IMG/VR virus record: IMGVR_UViG_3300027631_001442
Coordinates: 1 to 47,626 of that record
Origin: a virus
Length of the DNA stretch: 47,626 nucleotides
Strand: one strand, 5' to 3'
Shown: positions 34,828 to 43,594 of the stretch, piece by piece
Layout: every line of letters starts with the position of its first letter
How positions within the stretch are numbered: position 1 is the stretch's first letter
Notes under the pieces: generated by a model
Told to the model about the DNA's origin: nothing
The model's input: only the letters and a program-made list of their open reading frames with translations
Databases searched by the model: none
Position numbers and translations under genes: made by a program

Positions 34828-36006
34828 ATGAGTGATACATTATGCGTACTCCCTTGGATGCATTTAGCTACACATCCCAATGGAGGTGCTAGCTTATGTT
34901 GCCGCAGTAACCATACTCATGCTATTAGTTGGGCAAAGAAAAGCGATTCACAAAATTTAGTAATGCTTGACAATGATTCAATTGAAGAAATAATGAATAG
35001 TGATAAGTTTATTCAAGTTAGGCAAGCAATGATTGATGGTAAACGCCCAGTTGAATGCGAAGGTTGCTGGAGTGATGAAGATAAAAATATTAAAAGTAAA
35101 CGTCAATACGAGAACGAGCGATGGACACATATTATTCCACTTTTAGAAAAGTCTGCTAGATTACAAAATATTGATTTGAGATACGTAGAATTACGATTGG
35201 GAAATATTTGTAATAATGCCTGTTTAACGTGTAACAGTTATAGTAGTAGCAAATGGTATCCAGATGAAAAGAAAATTGCTAAGGTATTACCTTGGTTTGA
35301 ATTGAGACCACTAGAGAATTTTAAATGGTTTGAAAAACCTGAGTTTTATAAAGATTTAGCTGAAAAAAGCCAAAATGTAGAAGAAATATATATCAATGGT
35401 GGAGAACCCACGTTGATTAAAGCACATTTTGAATATCTAAAAGATTTAATTATCCTAGGAGTTGCAGATAAGGTACATCTTGTGTATAGCTTAAACATGA
35501 TGGATATACCTGATAATTTAATTGAATTATGGAAAAGTTTTAAGCAAGTGACAGTTAATGCCAGCATTGATGATTTAAACGAACGTAACTATTATATTCG
35601 TTACCCTACACAATGGGAAGAAACAGTGTCAAGTATTGAGAAACTAACTAAGTTGTCAAACTTAAATTGGCATGTTACTCAAACTGTCAGCATACTCAAT
35701 ATCTATCATTTAGCCGAGTTTGGTAATTGGTTAGAGACTAATTACAATAAAACACCGCATCACAACTATGTATTATACCCAGACTATTTAAGTATTGCGA
35801 CATTGCCAGATTTCTATAAAGAAGAATTGCGTAGCCATTACGCAACCAGATTACATGAATGGCAACGCAAAGATTTATTAAATAAACTGCATGAACCGTA
35901 CCAACCCGACTTGCTACAAAAAGCAAAAGAGTTTATAATAGCAGTTGACAACGCACGTGGGTTAGACTATAAAGATTATATACCAGAATTAAAAGATATA
36001 CTATGA
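34828..36006 (+). CDS. Radical SAM protein 4, N-terminal twitch type, class B
   Basis: A 392-residue protein, among the shortest. The N-terminal cluster domain starts almost at once: C6 ('LCVLPW'), C24-C25 ('SLCCRS'), C77/C80 (CEGCW). 'KSKR' (89-92) is the link motif. Radical SAM cysteines are C128, C132, C135 (CNNACLTC), then 'NSYSSSKW'; GGEP starts at 191. Where relatives have E-Y-I-R-x-G it has 'NYYIRYP', so the conserved Glu and Gly are both lost, which may mark a different substrate pocket. The tail 'NARGLDYKDYIPELKDIL' retains R....D..PEL. ATGA overlap with the next gene. Confidence 0.9.
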   Translation: MSDTLCVLPWMHLATHPNGGASLCCRSNHTHAISWAKKSDSQNLVMLDNDSIEEIMNSDKFIQVRQAMIDGKRPVECEGCWSDEDKNIKSKRQYENERWTHIIPLLEKSARLQNIDLRYVELRLGNICNNACLTCNSYSSSKWYPDEKKIAKVLPWFELRPLENFKWFEKPEFYKDLAEKSQNVEEIYINGGEPTLIKAHFEYLKDLIILGVADKVHLVYSLNMMDIPDNLIELWKSFKQVTVNASIDDLNERNYYIRYPTQWEETVSSIEKLTKLSNLNWHVTQTVSILNIYHLAEFGNWLETNYNKTPHHNYVLYPDYLSIATLPDFYKEELRSHYATRLHEWQRKDLLNKLHEPYQPDLLQKAKEFIIAVDNARGLDYKDYIPELKDIL

Positions 36007-37289
36007 TACCAATAATACCTGATAAAATTAAAGATTCATTCTGTTCAGCTAAATGGTTGATGGCTACCATGCACTTTGGTATGGGTGAAAATCACTCATG
36101 CTATCACCCACCTATACATCGTTGGAACTTAGAAGATGTTAAGCGTGATCCTAGTATGCTTCATAACACACAACACAAGATTGAACAACGCAGACAGATG
36201 ATGAATGGTGAAAAGCCGAAAGAATGCTACTACTGCTTTGACATGGAAGCAATCAATTCAGATGTTATTAGCGATAGAAAACGTTTTACTAATGAAGAAT
36301 ATGCAATTGAACGTAGACAAGAAATACTTGATGCACCTTTTCACAAACACATCAATCCAAGTTATTTAGAGTTAAGTTTTAGTAATGTGTGTAACTTTGG
36401 TTGCAGTTACTGTAGCCCTGGACAATCAAGTAAGTGGGAACAAGAAGTACGTAAGTATGGTAGTTATCCAATTGAAGACCACACTGTTCATAAAGATAAA
36501 ATGCACGATATGATTCCAGAAGATAATAATCCATACATTGATGCATTCTGGAAGTGGTTACCTGATGCGTACACGGATTTAAAGTACTTGCGTATTACAG
36601 GTGGTGAGCCGCTTGCCACACGTAACTTTATGAAGTTGTTAGACTTTGTATCAGTTAATCATAATCCTAATTTAACATTAGTTGTTAATACAAATTTATG
36701 TGTTCCTGATAAAAACTTAAACGCTTTTTTTGAGAAAGCAACAACTTTACTAAATGCCAAAACTATTAAAGGTCTAGAAGTTTACACAAGTATGGATACA
36801 TGGGGACCGCAAGCAGAATATATACGTGACGGATTAGATATTGACCGTTGGGAACAAACTGTACGTAAAGTCAGCACAACGTTTCATGTACCTATTCGTG
36901 TTATGGTTACTTTTGGATTAATGAGTATTTTTAATTTTCAACAATTTGTTGAAAAAACTATACAGATGCGTAGAGAAGGGATTGATATTATGTTTAATTG
37001 TGCAAGATTAACCGATCCTAAACAGTTTGATTTAAGAATACTACCTGATTCTGTTGATAAATACTTCACTACTACGAATACCTTCATAACCAATAACGGA
37101 TATGTTGCAAACGTAGAAAAAGAAACGTGGGCTATGGTCTATGATTTTTGGAAAGCAAGACATAACACAATGACACCCGAAGACAGATCATGGCGCAAAG
37201 ATCAATTTGCTAAGTTTATTTGTGAATATAACAAACGCAGAGATAAAAATTTTAAAGAAACCTTCCCAGAGTTGGTAGCATGGATTTAA
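36003..37289 (+). CDS. Radical SAM protein 5, N-terminal twitch type, class A
   Basis: A 428-residue protein. C14 (CSAKW), C33 (SCYHP), C75 and C78 (CYYCF) form the auxiliary site; 'ISDR' is at 89-92; radical SAM cysteines are C130, C134, C137 (CNFGCSYC) followed by 'SPGQSSKWEQEVRKYG', close to the same stretch in proteins 1 and 11. GGEP starts at 200. 'SMDTWGPQAEYIRDG' follows, and the tail is 'YNKRRDKNFKETFPEL'. A class A core with all motifs intact makes it a good reference copy. Its start is inside the previous stop (ATGA); its last ten bases overlap protein 6. Confidence 0.92.
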   Translation: MIPIIPDKIKDSFCSAKWLMATMHFGMGENHSCYHPPIHRWNLEDVKRDPSMLHNTQHKIEQRRQMMNGEKPKECYYCFDMEAINSDVISDRKRFTNEEYAIERRQEILDAPFHKHINPSYLELSFSNVCNFGCSYCSPGQSSKWEQEVRKYGSYPIEDHTVHKDKMHDMIPEDNNPYIDAFWKWLPDAYTDLKYLRITGGEPLATRNFMKLLDFVSVNHNPNLTLVVNTNLCVPDKNLNAFFEKATTLLNAKTIKGLEVYTSMDTWGPQAEYIRDGLDIDRWEQTVRKVSTTFHVPIRVMVTFGLMSIFNFQQFVEKTIQMRREGIDIMFNCARLTDPKQFDLRILPDSVDKYFTTTNTFITNNGYVANVEKETWAMVYDFWKARHNTMTPEDRSWRKDQFAKFICEYNKRRDKNFKETFPELVAWI

Positions 37290-38476
37290 CACCTTATAAA
37301 AACTGTCTAGCATTAAAAAATAGTATCTTTATTGCAAATGAAAAAAATCCATACAGACCTTGTTGCTGGTTTAAAACCCAAATTGATGCTACTGATATTC
37401 ATGATTATAAAAAACAATTAGCCGAAATAGATATTAAAACTAATTGCGATTACTGTATTCAACAGGATAACGGTGGAACATATAGTTACAGACAGCACTT
37501 CACTGAAGTTGATGAGTTGATAATAACTGTATCTTTTGACAATATTTGTAATTTAAAATGCATCACTTGTACTCCAAATAATAGTACTCAAATTCTTGTG
37601 GAACGTTTAAAGTTTCATGACAAAGTTAATGATCAAAATATTAAGAAATATTTTGATGAAATAATTATTAAACAAGCACCTAAAAAAATAGATTTTATTA
37701 AATCTATGCTAGCAGATGTTAAATTTAAAAAATTACGATTTGATATATTAGGAGGCGAGCCCTTAATAAATCCTGCTATTTTTGAATTTTTGGATTGGTT
37801 AGCTGAACAATCATACGCTGACCAAACAAACCTATCAATTACAACTAACGGCACAACATACAATGACAAATTGTTAAAGTATGTGCGTATCTTTAAAAAG
37901 ATAAGTGTGCAATTAAGTATAGATGGTATTGGTGCAGAATTTGAATATCTTAGATATGGAGCCTCATTTAAAACTTTAGAAAAAGTATGTGATTCATTTT
38001 ATGAGCTAACAAAGAAAAATGATAATTTTTATATGGGTTGTCATTACACATTATCTTGGATGAATTGTTTAAAATTTGCAGAATTTTTTAATTGGATACA
38101 AAATAGATATCCTGATATTGATCAAATCTACGTTAGTAAATTACAAGAACCATATCAATATTCAATTGAAGCAATGTCATTTGACATGCGTAAACGTGCA
38201 TATGATTTAGTTTCTAGTAAAATTAAACTTATTAGTCAACCATACAAAAAAGCTATGTTTTTATACAAAGAGCATATGTTAAATACAACATATGATACTT
38301 TTGATTTAGAAAAAATCAAACATGGTATGGGAACTTTGACGGTATCTGATAATATTCGAGGTAATAAAAATATAGATATAGTTTACGACTTCATTAATTT
38401 TTTTAACTTAAGTGAATTAGTTAAAGTTAACGTAGGTGAATTAGTTAGAGCAAGTAAATTAGTTAAACTTAAGTGA
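37280..38476 (+). CDS. Radical SAM protein 6, N-terminal twitch type, divergent class B
   Basis: A 398-residue protein. C9, C28-C29 ('RPCCWF') and C56/C59 (CDYC) are in class B order, but the 'PW' after the first Cys is missing (CLALKN) and the linker between CC and the C-x-x-C pair is only about 26 residues. 'YSYRQHF' is the link motif. Radical SAM cysteines are C90, C94, C97 (CNLKCITC); GGEP starts at 158. 'SIDGIGAEFEYLRYG' is intact. Composition is more Lys/Asn/Ile-rich than its neighbours. The tail is not R..F..FPEL but a run of 'ELVKVNVGELVRASKLVKLK', made by local repeats (38405-38480), so the original C-terminus seems lost. It overlaps gene 5 by ten bases; 23 bases separate it from gene 7. 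Confidence 0.85.
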   Translation: MDLTPYKNCLALKNSIFIANEKNPYRPCCWFKTQIDATDIHDYKKQLAEIDIKTNCDYCIQQDNGGTYSYRQHFTEVDELIITVSFDNICNLKCITCTPNNSTQILVERLKFHDKVNDQNIKKYFDEIIIKQAPKKIDFIKSMLADVKFKKLRFDILGGEPLINPAIFEFLDWLAEQSYADQTNLSITTNGTTYNDKLLKYVRIFKKISVQLSIDGIGAEFEYLRYGASFKTLEKVCDSFYELTKKNDNFYMGCHYTLSWMNCLKFAEFFNWIQNRYPDIDQIYVSKLQEPYQYSIEAMSFDMRKRAYDLVSSKIKLISQPYKKAMFLYKEHMLNTTYDTFDLEKIKHGMGTLTVSDNIRGNKNIDIVYDFINFFNLSELVKVNVGELVRASKLVKLK

Positions 38477-38480
38477 ATTA
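38405..38480 (+). repeat. Imperfect repeats ending radical SAM gene 6
   Basis: A 15-base unit (AACTTAAGTGAATTA) occurs at 38405-38419 and again at 38466-38480, 61 bases apart, with further GTGAATTAGTTA-like copies between. Because 61 is not a multiple of three, the second copy is read in another frame and its TGA (38474-38476) is the stop codon. Confidence 0.85.
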
Positions 38481-38499
38481 AACCCCTCTCTTTTAAAAT

Positions 38500-39822
38500 A
38501 TGCAATTACCTAACGCAGAAAAACTTACACAAAAATTACCAGAATCATTCTGTAGCGTCCCGTGGTTACAAATTCATACTGAACCTGATGGTAAAGTATT
38601 CCCGTGCTGTTATTATGGTCATGCAGAAAATCATAAACTAGGCAACTGGAACGATCAAAAAATTAAAGATATCTTTCACGGAGACAAATGGAATGAATTA
38701 CGTAAGGATTTCTTAGATGGTAAAAAACCGGTAGCATGTTCACGTTGCTGGAAAGAAGAAGATTCAGGAATTGTGAGTATGCGCCAAAAATTTAATGAAC
38801 GCTATCATAACTTCCCTGACTATAATTATAAAAATTTGTATGACAAGTTCACTGATATCATTAATGAAACTAAAACTGATGGCTCTGTTGGAGACATCAA
38901 ACTTGCAACTATTGATTTGATATTTAATAATATATGTAATATGAAATGCAGGACGTGCGGTCCTGGGTTAAGTACAGCATGGATGGCTGATTCAAAAAAA
39001 TTGAATCGTAAAAATAATAATTTGGTAACATTACTCACTAATGAAACGGTCACTCATATGAAAGATGATTTAGTTACATTAGTTGAAATGGTTGATCCTT
39101 GTACTGAAATTCATTTCAGTGGTGGCGAACCTATGATGCAAGAAGATCATTATAAATTTTTACAACTGTTGATTGATATGGGAAAAACTAAAATAAAAAT
39201 TAGATACAATACTAATATGACAGTATTCATCCTCAAAGAATACAATGCATTTGAGATGCTACAGCATTTTGAAAATGTATTCATTGTGGGTAGTTGTGAT
39301 TCAATGGGTAAGCAAGGGGAATATATTCGTAAAGGATTTGATTGGGAAAAGGCGCTTGATTGGTTAAAAACATGCAAAGAATATTTACCCAATGCTGAGT
39401 ACGGAGTTAGTGCCGTATATAGTTTATTAAATGCATCTACTGCGATAGATTTACATAGATATATGTGTGAGAGTAAATTATTTAGACGAGGTAATGGTCA
39501 ACCCTTTGGTTTTTATTTAAACACGTTGTCTGAACCCTATTATTTAAAAACTACCTTACTACCATCTGATGTAAAACTAGAAGTTACGGAAAAAATAAAC
39601 AAACATATTGAATGGTTATCTGATACACAAGAACATGATATACATTACAATGTGTATCTAGAACATTGGAAGAATGCAATCATCTTTATGAATAGTGCCG
39701 ACAATTCTAATATAATACCTATTTTTTACAATAGAACTAATTTGTTAGATGATATTAGAAATGAAAAGTTTGAAGATGTATTTCCAGAATTACATGAAAA
39801 GATGAAACCATATGACAAATGA
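38500..39822 (+). CDS. Radical SAM protein 7, N-terminal twitch type, class B
   Basis: A 440-residue protein. C18 ('FCSVPW'), C36-C37 ('FPCCYYG'), C80/C83 (CSRCW) form a textbook class B site with 'LGNWNDQKIKDIFHGDKW' between them. 'SMRQKF' (93-98) links to the core. Radical SAM cysteines are C146, C150, C153 (CNMKCRTC), then 'GPGLSTAW'; GGEP starts at 208. 'GSCDSMGKQGEYIRKG' has Cys-Asp where S-x-D-G is usual. The tail 'DIRNEKFEDVFPELHEKM' carries R...F.D.FPEL. No Shine-Dalgarno is visible: the 23-base leader reads CCCCTCTCTTTT, so translation may depend on coupling. It overlaps the next gene by 11 bases. Confidence 0.9.
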   Translation: MQLPNAEKLTQKLPESFCSVPWLQIHTEPDGKVFPCCYYGHAENHKLGNWNDQKIKDIFHGDKWNELRKDFLDGKKPVACSRCWKEEDSGIVSMRQKFNERYHNFPDYNYKNLYDKFTDIINETKTDGSVGDIKLATIDLIFNNICNMKCRTCGPGLSTAWMADSKKLNRKNNNLVTLLTNETVTHMKDDLVTLVEMVDPCTEIHFSGGEPMMQEDHYKFLQLLIDMGKTKIKIRYNTNMTVFILKEYNAFEMLQHFENVFIVGSCDSMGKQGEYIRKGFDWEKALDWLKTCKEYLPNAEYGVSAVYSLLNASTAIDLHRYMCESKLFRRGNGQPFGFYLNTLSEPYYLKTTLLPSDVKLEVTEKINKHIEWLSDTQEHDIHYNVYLEHWKNAIIFMNSADNSNIIPIFYNRTNLLDDIRNEKFEDVFPELHEKMKPYDK

Positions 39823-41125
39823 TTTTAATCCAGTTGAGATGGCAAAAAGTAGTAAAACGTTTTGCATCTTTCCGTGGATACAACAATATGTAGGTCCACC
39901 GGGAGATGTAAAACCTTGCTGTGTATATGATAACCAAGATGAGATAGGCAGTCTAAAAGAAAACACATTAGCTGAGATTTGGAACAACGACAAAACAAAA
40001 CAGATGCGTTTGAATTTTCTTAACGGAATAGAAGAACCTAGCTGTAGTATATGTAACCGGCGTGCAGTATTGGGACATGCACATAAGAATGAATATAATA
40101 GAATGTTCTTTGATAATGATGAAGAAATTCAAAAAATTGTAGCAAATACTAATCCAGACGGATCTTTAGATGAGCATAAGCTATTCTACATTGATGTTAG
40201 ATATAACAATCTATGTAACTTAAGCTGCCGCAGTTGTGCCCCTCACTTTAGCACAAGTTGGGTAATGGATCATCGTAAGTTATATAATTTAGTTGAAAGA
40301 CGAGACAAGGACGACGGCTTTCAGTTTCCGGGTAAGACTGAAGAACAAGCATTAGAAGAAATATTACCTCACTTAGCTACAGCAAAAATGATTTATTTTG
40401 CAGGTGGCGAACCACTAATGCAAAAAGAACATTATGAAGTACTTAATAAGCTGATTGAATTAGATAATACGGATTTGGAAATACGTTACAATACAAATTT
40501 CAGTAATTTTAAATTGAAAAAATATAACAACGTATTAGAGTATTGGAAGAAGTTTAGTAACGTTCACGTATATGCTAGTTTAGATGGTAACCATAAAAGG
40601 GGTGAGTACTGGCGTAATGGCATTGTTTGGAAACAAGTTGTAGATAATCGTAAACAGATGATGGAAGAATGCCCGCACGTACACTTTATGATTTCATATA
40701 CATTAAGCTGGCCTAATGCGTTTAACTTAGTTGAGTTTCATAGAGAATGGGCAGAGTTAGGTTATCTAAAACCGGAGAATATGTTAGTTAACCCATTAGA
40801 CACTCCGCCTTATTATTGTTTAAAGAATATACCAAAATGGAAGAAGCGAGAGATAGAAGAAGCACTACAGAAGAATATAGATTGGCTTAAATCTTTTAGA
40901 GAACCTTACGGAATCATAAGTATGTATGAGACAGCAATCAAATTCATGTGGGATGAGACCGGTCAATATCATACTGGTATTAATGAAAGTTTGAAAGAAT
41001 TCAATAAGATTACTACTAAGTTAGATGAAATTCGTGATCAAAGTTTCTTTGATGTTTACCCCGAGCATGTGAATATAAAAAATTATATAATTCATAATAA
41101 TTTGAATGTTGAATTTAAGTACTGA
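39812..41125 (+). CDS. Radical SAM protein 8, N-terminal twitch type, class B
   Basis: A 437-residue protein, the closest relative in the set to protein 7. C18 ('FCIFPW'), C36-C37 ('KPCCVYD') and C78/C81 (CSIC) form the auxiliary site, with 'IGSLKENTLAEIWNNDKT' between them. The link motif is 'GHAHKN', replacing S-x-R. Radical SAM cysteines are C135, C139, C142 (CNLSCRSC), then 'APHFSTSW'; GGEP starts at 198. 'SLDGNHKRGEYWRNG' is intact for S-x-D-G. The tail 'EIRDQSFFDVYPEH' keeps R..F.D..PE. ATG lies inside the previous gene; the TGA overlaps the next ATG (TGATG). Confidence 0.9.
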   Translation: MTNDFNPVEMAKSSKTFCIFPWIQQYVGPPGDVKPCCVYDNQDEIGSLKENTLAEIWNNDKTKQMRLNFLNGIEEPSCSICNRRAVLGHAHKNEYNRMFFDNDEEIQKIVANTNPDGSLDEHKLFYIDVRYNNLCNLSCRSCAPHFSTSWVMDHRKLYNLVERRDKDDGFQFPGKTEEQALEEILPHLATAKMIYFAGGEPLMQKEHYEVLNKLIELDNTDLEIRYNTNFSNFKLKKYNNVLEYWKKFSNVHVYASLDGNHKRGEYWRNGIVWKQVVDNRKQMMEECPHVHFMISYTLSWPNAFNLVEFHREWAELGYLKPENMLVNPLDTPPYYCLKNIPKWKKREIEEALQKNIDWLKSFREPYGIISMYETAIKFMWDETGQYHTGINESLKEFNKITTKLDEIRDQSFFDVYPEHVNIKNYIIHNNLNVEFKY

Positions 41126-42378
41126 TGGACGAAAAGAAATTATTTAAAATTAAGGCTGAAACTAGCCCAACTATGTGTTTGGCTAAGTTTCATGAAGCCA
41201 GTATTTGGGTTTATTCTGGTAAGATTGCTAGCTGCCATTATACCCCGTTCATCCAAGTCGGCAGTACAGTAGATACATTTTATAATCCATTAGAAAAACG
41301 TGAACAGCAAAAACGCATGTTAGCCGGCGAACAACCTCCGGCATGTAATAGTTGTTGGCATTATGAAAACTTAGGATTACGTAGTGATAGAACACGCAAG
41401 AGTTTAAGTTTTAAGGACCATTTATCAAGTGAAGATTACAAAAATCCTAACTATGTATTCAAACCCAAGGCGTTAGAGTTAGCATTCCATAACACTTGTA
41501 ATCTAGCATGTAGTTATTGCAGCCCACAATTTAGCACAAGTTGGATGAATGATATTAGAGTGAATGGTGTTTACAATGATATTACTACTGACGACCGTAG
41601 GCATTATCAAAAAAGTATTATAGAAATAGAAGAAATGATTGACCCTCCCGACATGAATTTGTTTTGGGAATGGTTTACCAACATCGCCGAAAATCTGGAA
41701 AGCATACGTGTATCTGGCGGCGAACCGTTAATGCATGAAGAAGTGTTTCGTGTATTTGAAATGATGACCAATATTAACCCTAACATTGAATGTGTAATAC
41801 ATAGTAATTTGTGTCAGAAGCCAGTTATAATGGATCGTTTCTTTGATAAAATTAGTGGCCTAACTAATTTGCGTATGAATATTAGTAACGAAAGTGCAGG
41901 GGAAACCGCTGAGTTTATTCGTGAGGGTATGGTATACACCGAATGGTTAGAAAATATTGAGCGTTTGGGTAATAGCACAGTAAAAGAGTTTAGTATTAGT
42001 ACTACCGTAAGTGCTATTGCATTACAAACGTTAGATCAAATGTATTTAGATATCATTAATATCCGCAAGCGAACCAAAGTTAAACCTTATATATCAATTA
42101 ATATGGTTGACAAACCTGACTTTCAAGGGTTTGGCTGCTTAACAAAGGCTGAACGTGAGTTCTATATAAGTAAATACACTGAGTTTTATAAATATATTGA
42201 TAGTGATTTACTATCAATAGAACGTGAACATTGCGGAAGATTGCTAAAGATGTTAGATAGCGGGTTAATAAAAAAAAATCAACCGCAATTAAGAATAGAT
42301 AGTGATATCTTTTTTGAACAATATACTAAACGTAGAAATAAGTCCAATAATCTAGCAAAATATATAGGATTAAAATAA
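41125..42378 (+). CDS. Radical SAM protein 9, N-terminal twitch type, class A
   Basis: A 417-residue protein. C18 (CLAKF, Phe replacing Trp), C37 (SCHYT), C74/C77 (CNSCW) form the auxiliary site; 'RSDR' at 86-89; radical SAM cysteines are C125, C129, C132 (CNLACSYC), then 'SPQFSTSW'; GGEP starts at 198. 'NISNESAGETAEFIREG' stands where S-x-D-G is usual, so the Asp is replaced by Glu in a shifted context. The C-terminus 'YTKRRNKSNNLAKYIGL' keeps RR but has lost the FPE part, so the tail looks truncated. Joined by TGATG upstream and TAATG downstream. Confidence 0.9.
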   Translation: MDEKKLFKIKAETSPTMCLAKFHEASIWVYSGKIASCHYTPFIQVGSTVDTFYNPLEKREQQKRMLAGEQPPACNSCWHYENLGLRSDRTRKSLSFKDHLSSEDYKNPNYVFKPKALELAFHNTCNLACSYCSPQFSTSWMNDIRVNGVYNDITTDDRRHYQKSIIEIEEMIDPPDMNLFWEWFTNIAENLESIRVSGGEPLMHEEVFRVFEMMTNINPNIECVIHSNLCQKPVIMDRFFDKISGLTNLRMNISNESAGETAEFIREGMVYTEWLENIERLGNSTVKEFSISTTVSAIALQTLDQMYLDIINIRKRTKVKPYISINMVDKPDFQGFGCLTKAEREFYISKYTEFYKYIDSDLLSIEREHCGRLLKMLDSGLIKKNQPQLRIDSDIFFEQYTKRRNKSNNLAKYIGLK

Positions 42379-43565
42379 TGGAAAAAATGTACGGTAAAAT
42401 AACAAGATTGCACATTGAATTGTCTAGTAGATGTAATGCTAGTTGTGCCGCATGTAGCAGAAATTTTTCTGGTGGTCCGGTCGTTCCAGATTTAGAATTG
42501 ACATCATTATCATTAGATGATATCAAAAGAATGATTCCTATTGAAATAGTCAAAAATTTACAGGGTATTAATTACTGCGGTAATGTCGGTGATCCTGGTA
42601 TGGCACCTGACGTATTACCTATAATGCAATATTTTAGTGAACACAGTACAAAAATGGTACAGCAAATGAGAACCAATGGTGGAATGCGTAATTTTAAATT
42701 TTGGACTGCATTAGGTGAGTTTTTTGTCAAACAACCTAAGTTTTCGGAAAATCATTTATTTGATCAACCGGGTGTAGTTTTTAGTGTTGATGGATTAGAA
42801 GATACTAATCACATTTATCGCCGTGGGGTAAAATGGGAAAAGTTAATAGCTAACATGCGAGCCTACAGTGCTACTGGTGCAACTGCAATTTGGGAATGGT
42901 TGCTGTTTGAACACAATAAACATCAGGTTGATGAAGCAAACGCATTAGCTAATGAATTGGGATTTGTTTTTATAATAAAAAATCCAATGGGGTTTGGAGA
43001 ATACGCCGGACGAGTAACTCCAATGAATGTTTATAACAAAGTAGGACAATATGAGTATAGCATTTGGCCTGCTAATGTTGTAAATAAAACAGAAACTCCC
43101 GAGGTAGGGTATGTTGTTGACTTTAATAAAGAGACACTTCTAAATATGAAACACAAAATAATACCAATTATCAATGAGTTTGGTAAAAGTTTAGAAAAAG
43201 ATAACATAGTATGTAAGTCAATACAATATAAAAACAATGGAGAAGTGTATATTTCAGCCAATGGATACATGTTACCGTGTTGTTTCTTGGGAGGAGTGTT
43301 TGGAAACTTCAATACCTCATATTCACGTTATCAGTTTAATACTCTGATTACTGAGTACGGGATTGACAAATTTAATTTAAAGAACTCTAATATGGTAGAG
43401 ATAATGAACGGCCCGCATTTTCAAAAATTCTTCTTAGATGCATGGAAAAAAGACACCATTGTCAATGGTAAGTTATTATTTTGTTTAGAAACATGTGGAA
43501 CAAAATCAGCTATAGACAAGTTATATGTTAAGAGATCCAGCATTATTGAAGAGGTAGTCCTATGA
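42378..43565 (+). CDS. Radical SAM protein 10, SPASM-like type
   Basis: A 395-residue protein unlike the other ten. The radical SAM motif is at the very N-terminus (C19, C23, C26; CNASCAAC), with no twitch domain before it. Auxiliary-cluster cysteines instead lie at the C-terminus: C279, C301-C302 ('LPCCFLG'), C369 and C373 (CLETC), the SPASM-like arrangement of peptide-modifying enzymes such as anaerobic sulfatase maturases. 'CGNVGDPGMAPD' occupies the GGEP position, as in some SPASM enzymes with GxxGDP. 'SVDGLEDTNHIYRRGVKW' supplies S-x-D-G. Because SPASM proteins often modify ribosomal peptides or proteins, this gene supports a protein substrate for the cluster, but that is inference. Overlaps the preceding stop (TAATG). 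Confidence 0.88.
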   Translation: MEKMYGKITRLHIELSSRCNASCAACSRNFSGGPVVPDLELTSLSLDDIKRMIPIEIVKNLQGINYCGNVGDPGMAPDVLPIMQYFSEHSTKMVQQMRTNGGMRNFKFWTALGEFFVKQPKFSENHLFDQPGVVFSVDGLEDTNHIYRRGVKWEKLIANMRAYSATGATAIWEWLLFEHNKHQVDEANALANELGFVFIIKNPMGFGEYAGRVTPMNVYNKVGQYEYSIWPANVVNKTETPEVGYVVDFNKETLLNMKHKIIPIINEFGKSLEKDNIVCKSIQYKNNGEVYISANGYMLPCCFLGGVFGNFNTSYSRYQFNTLITEYGIDKFNLKNSNMVEIMNGPHFQKFFLDAWKKDTIVNGKLLFCLETCGTKSAIDKLYVKRSSIIEEVVL

Positions 43566-43594
43566 GTAAAGAAATTACCGAGAGATATGAATGA
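43562..43594 (+). other. Ten-codon ORF bridging two genes
   Basis: ATG at 43562 overlaps the TGA of radical SAM gene 10 and runs MSKEITERYE to a TGA at 43592-43594 that overlaps the ATG of the SGNH gene at 43591. Two ATGA junctions in a row would let a terminating ribosome reinitiate twice. It is probably a coupling device or remnant rather than a functional peptide. Confidence 0.3.

Noticed and set aside
37056-37063. GATAAATA inside radical SAM gene 5
   Set aside because: It codes Asp-Lys-Tyr in frame and lies over 200 bases before the next start, so chance is the simpler reading.
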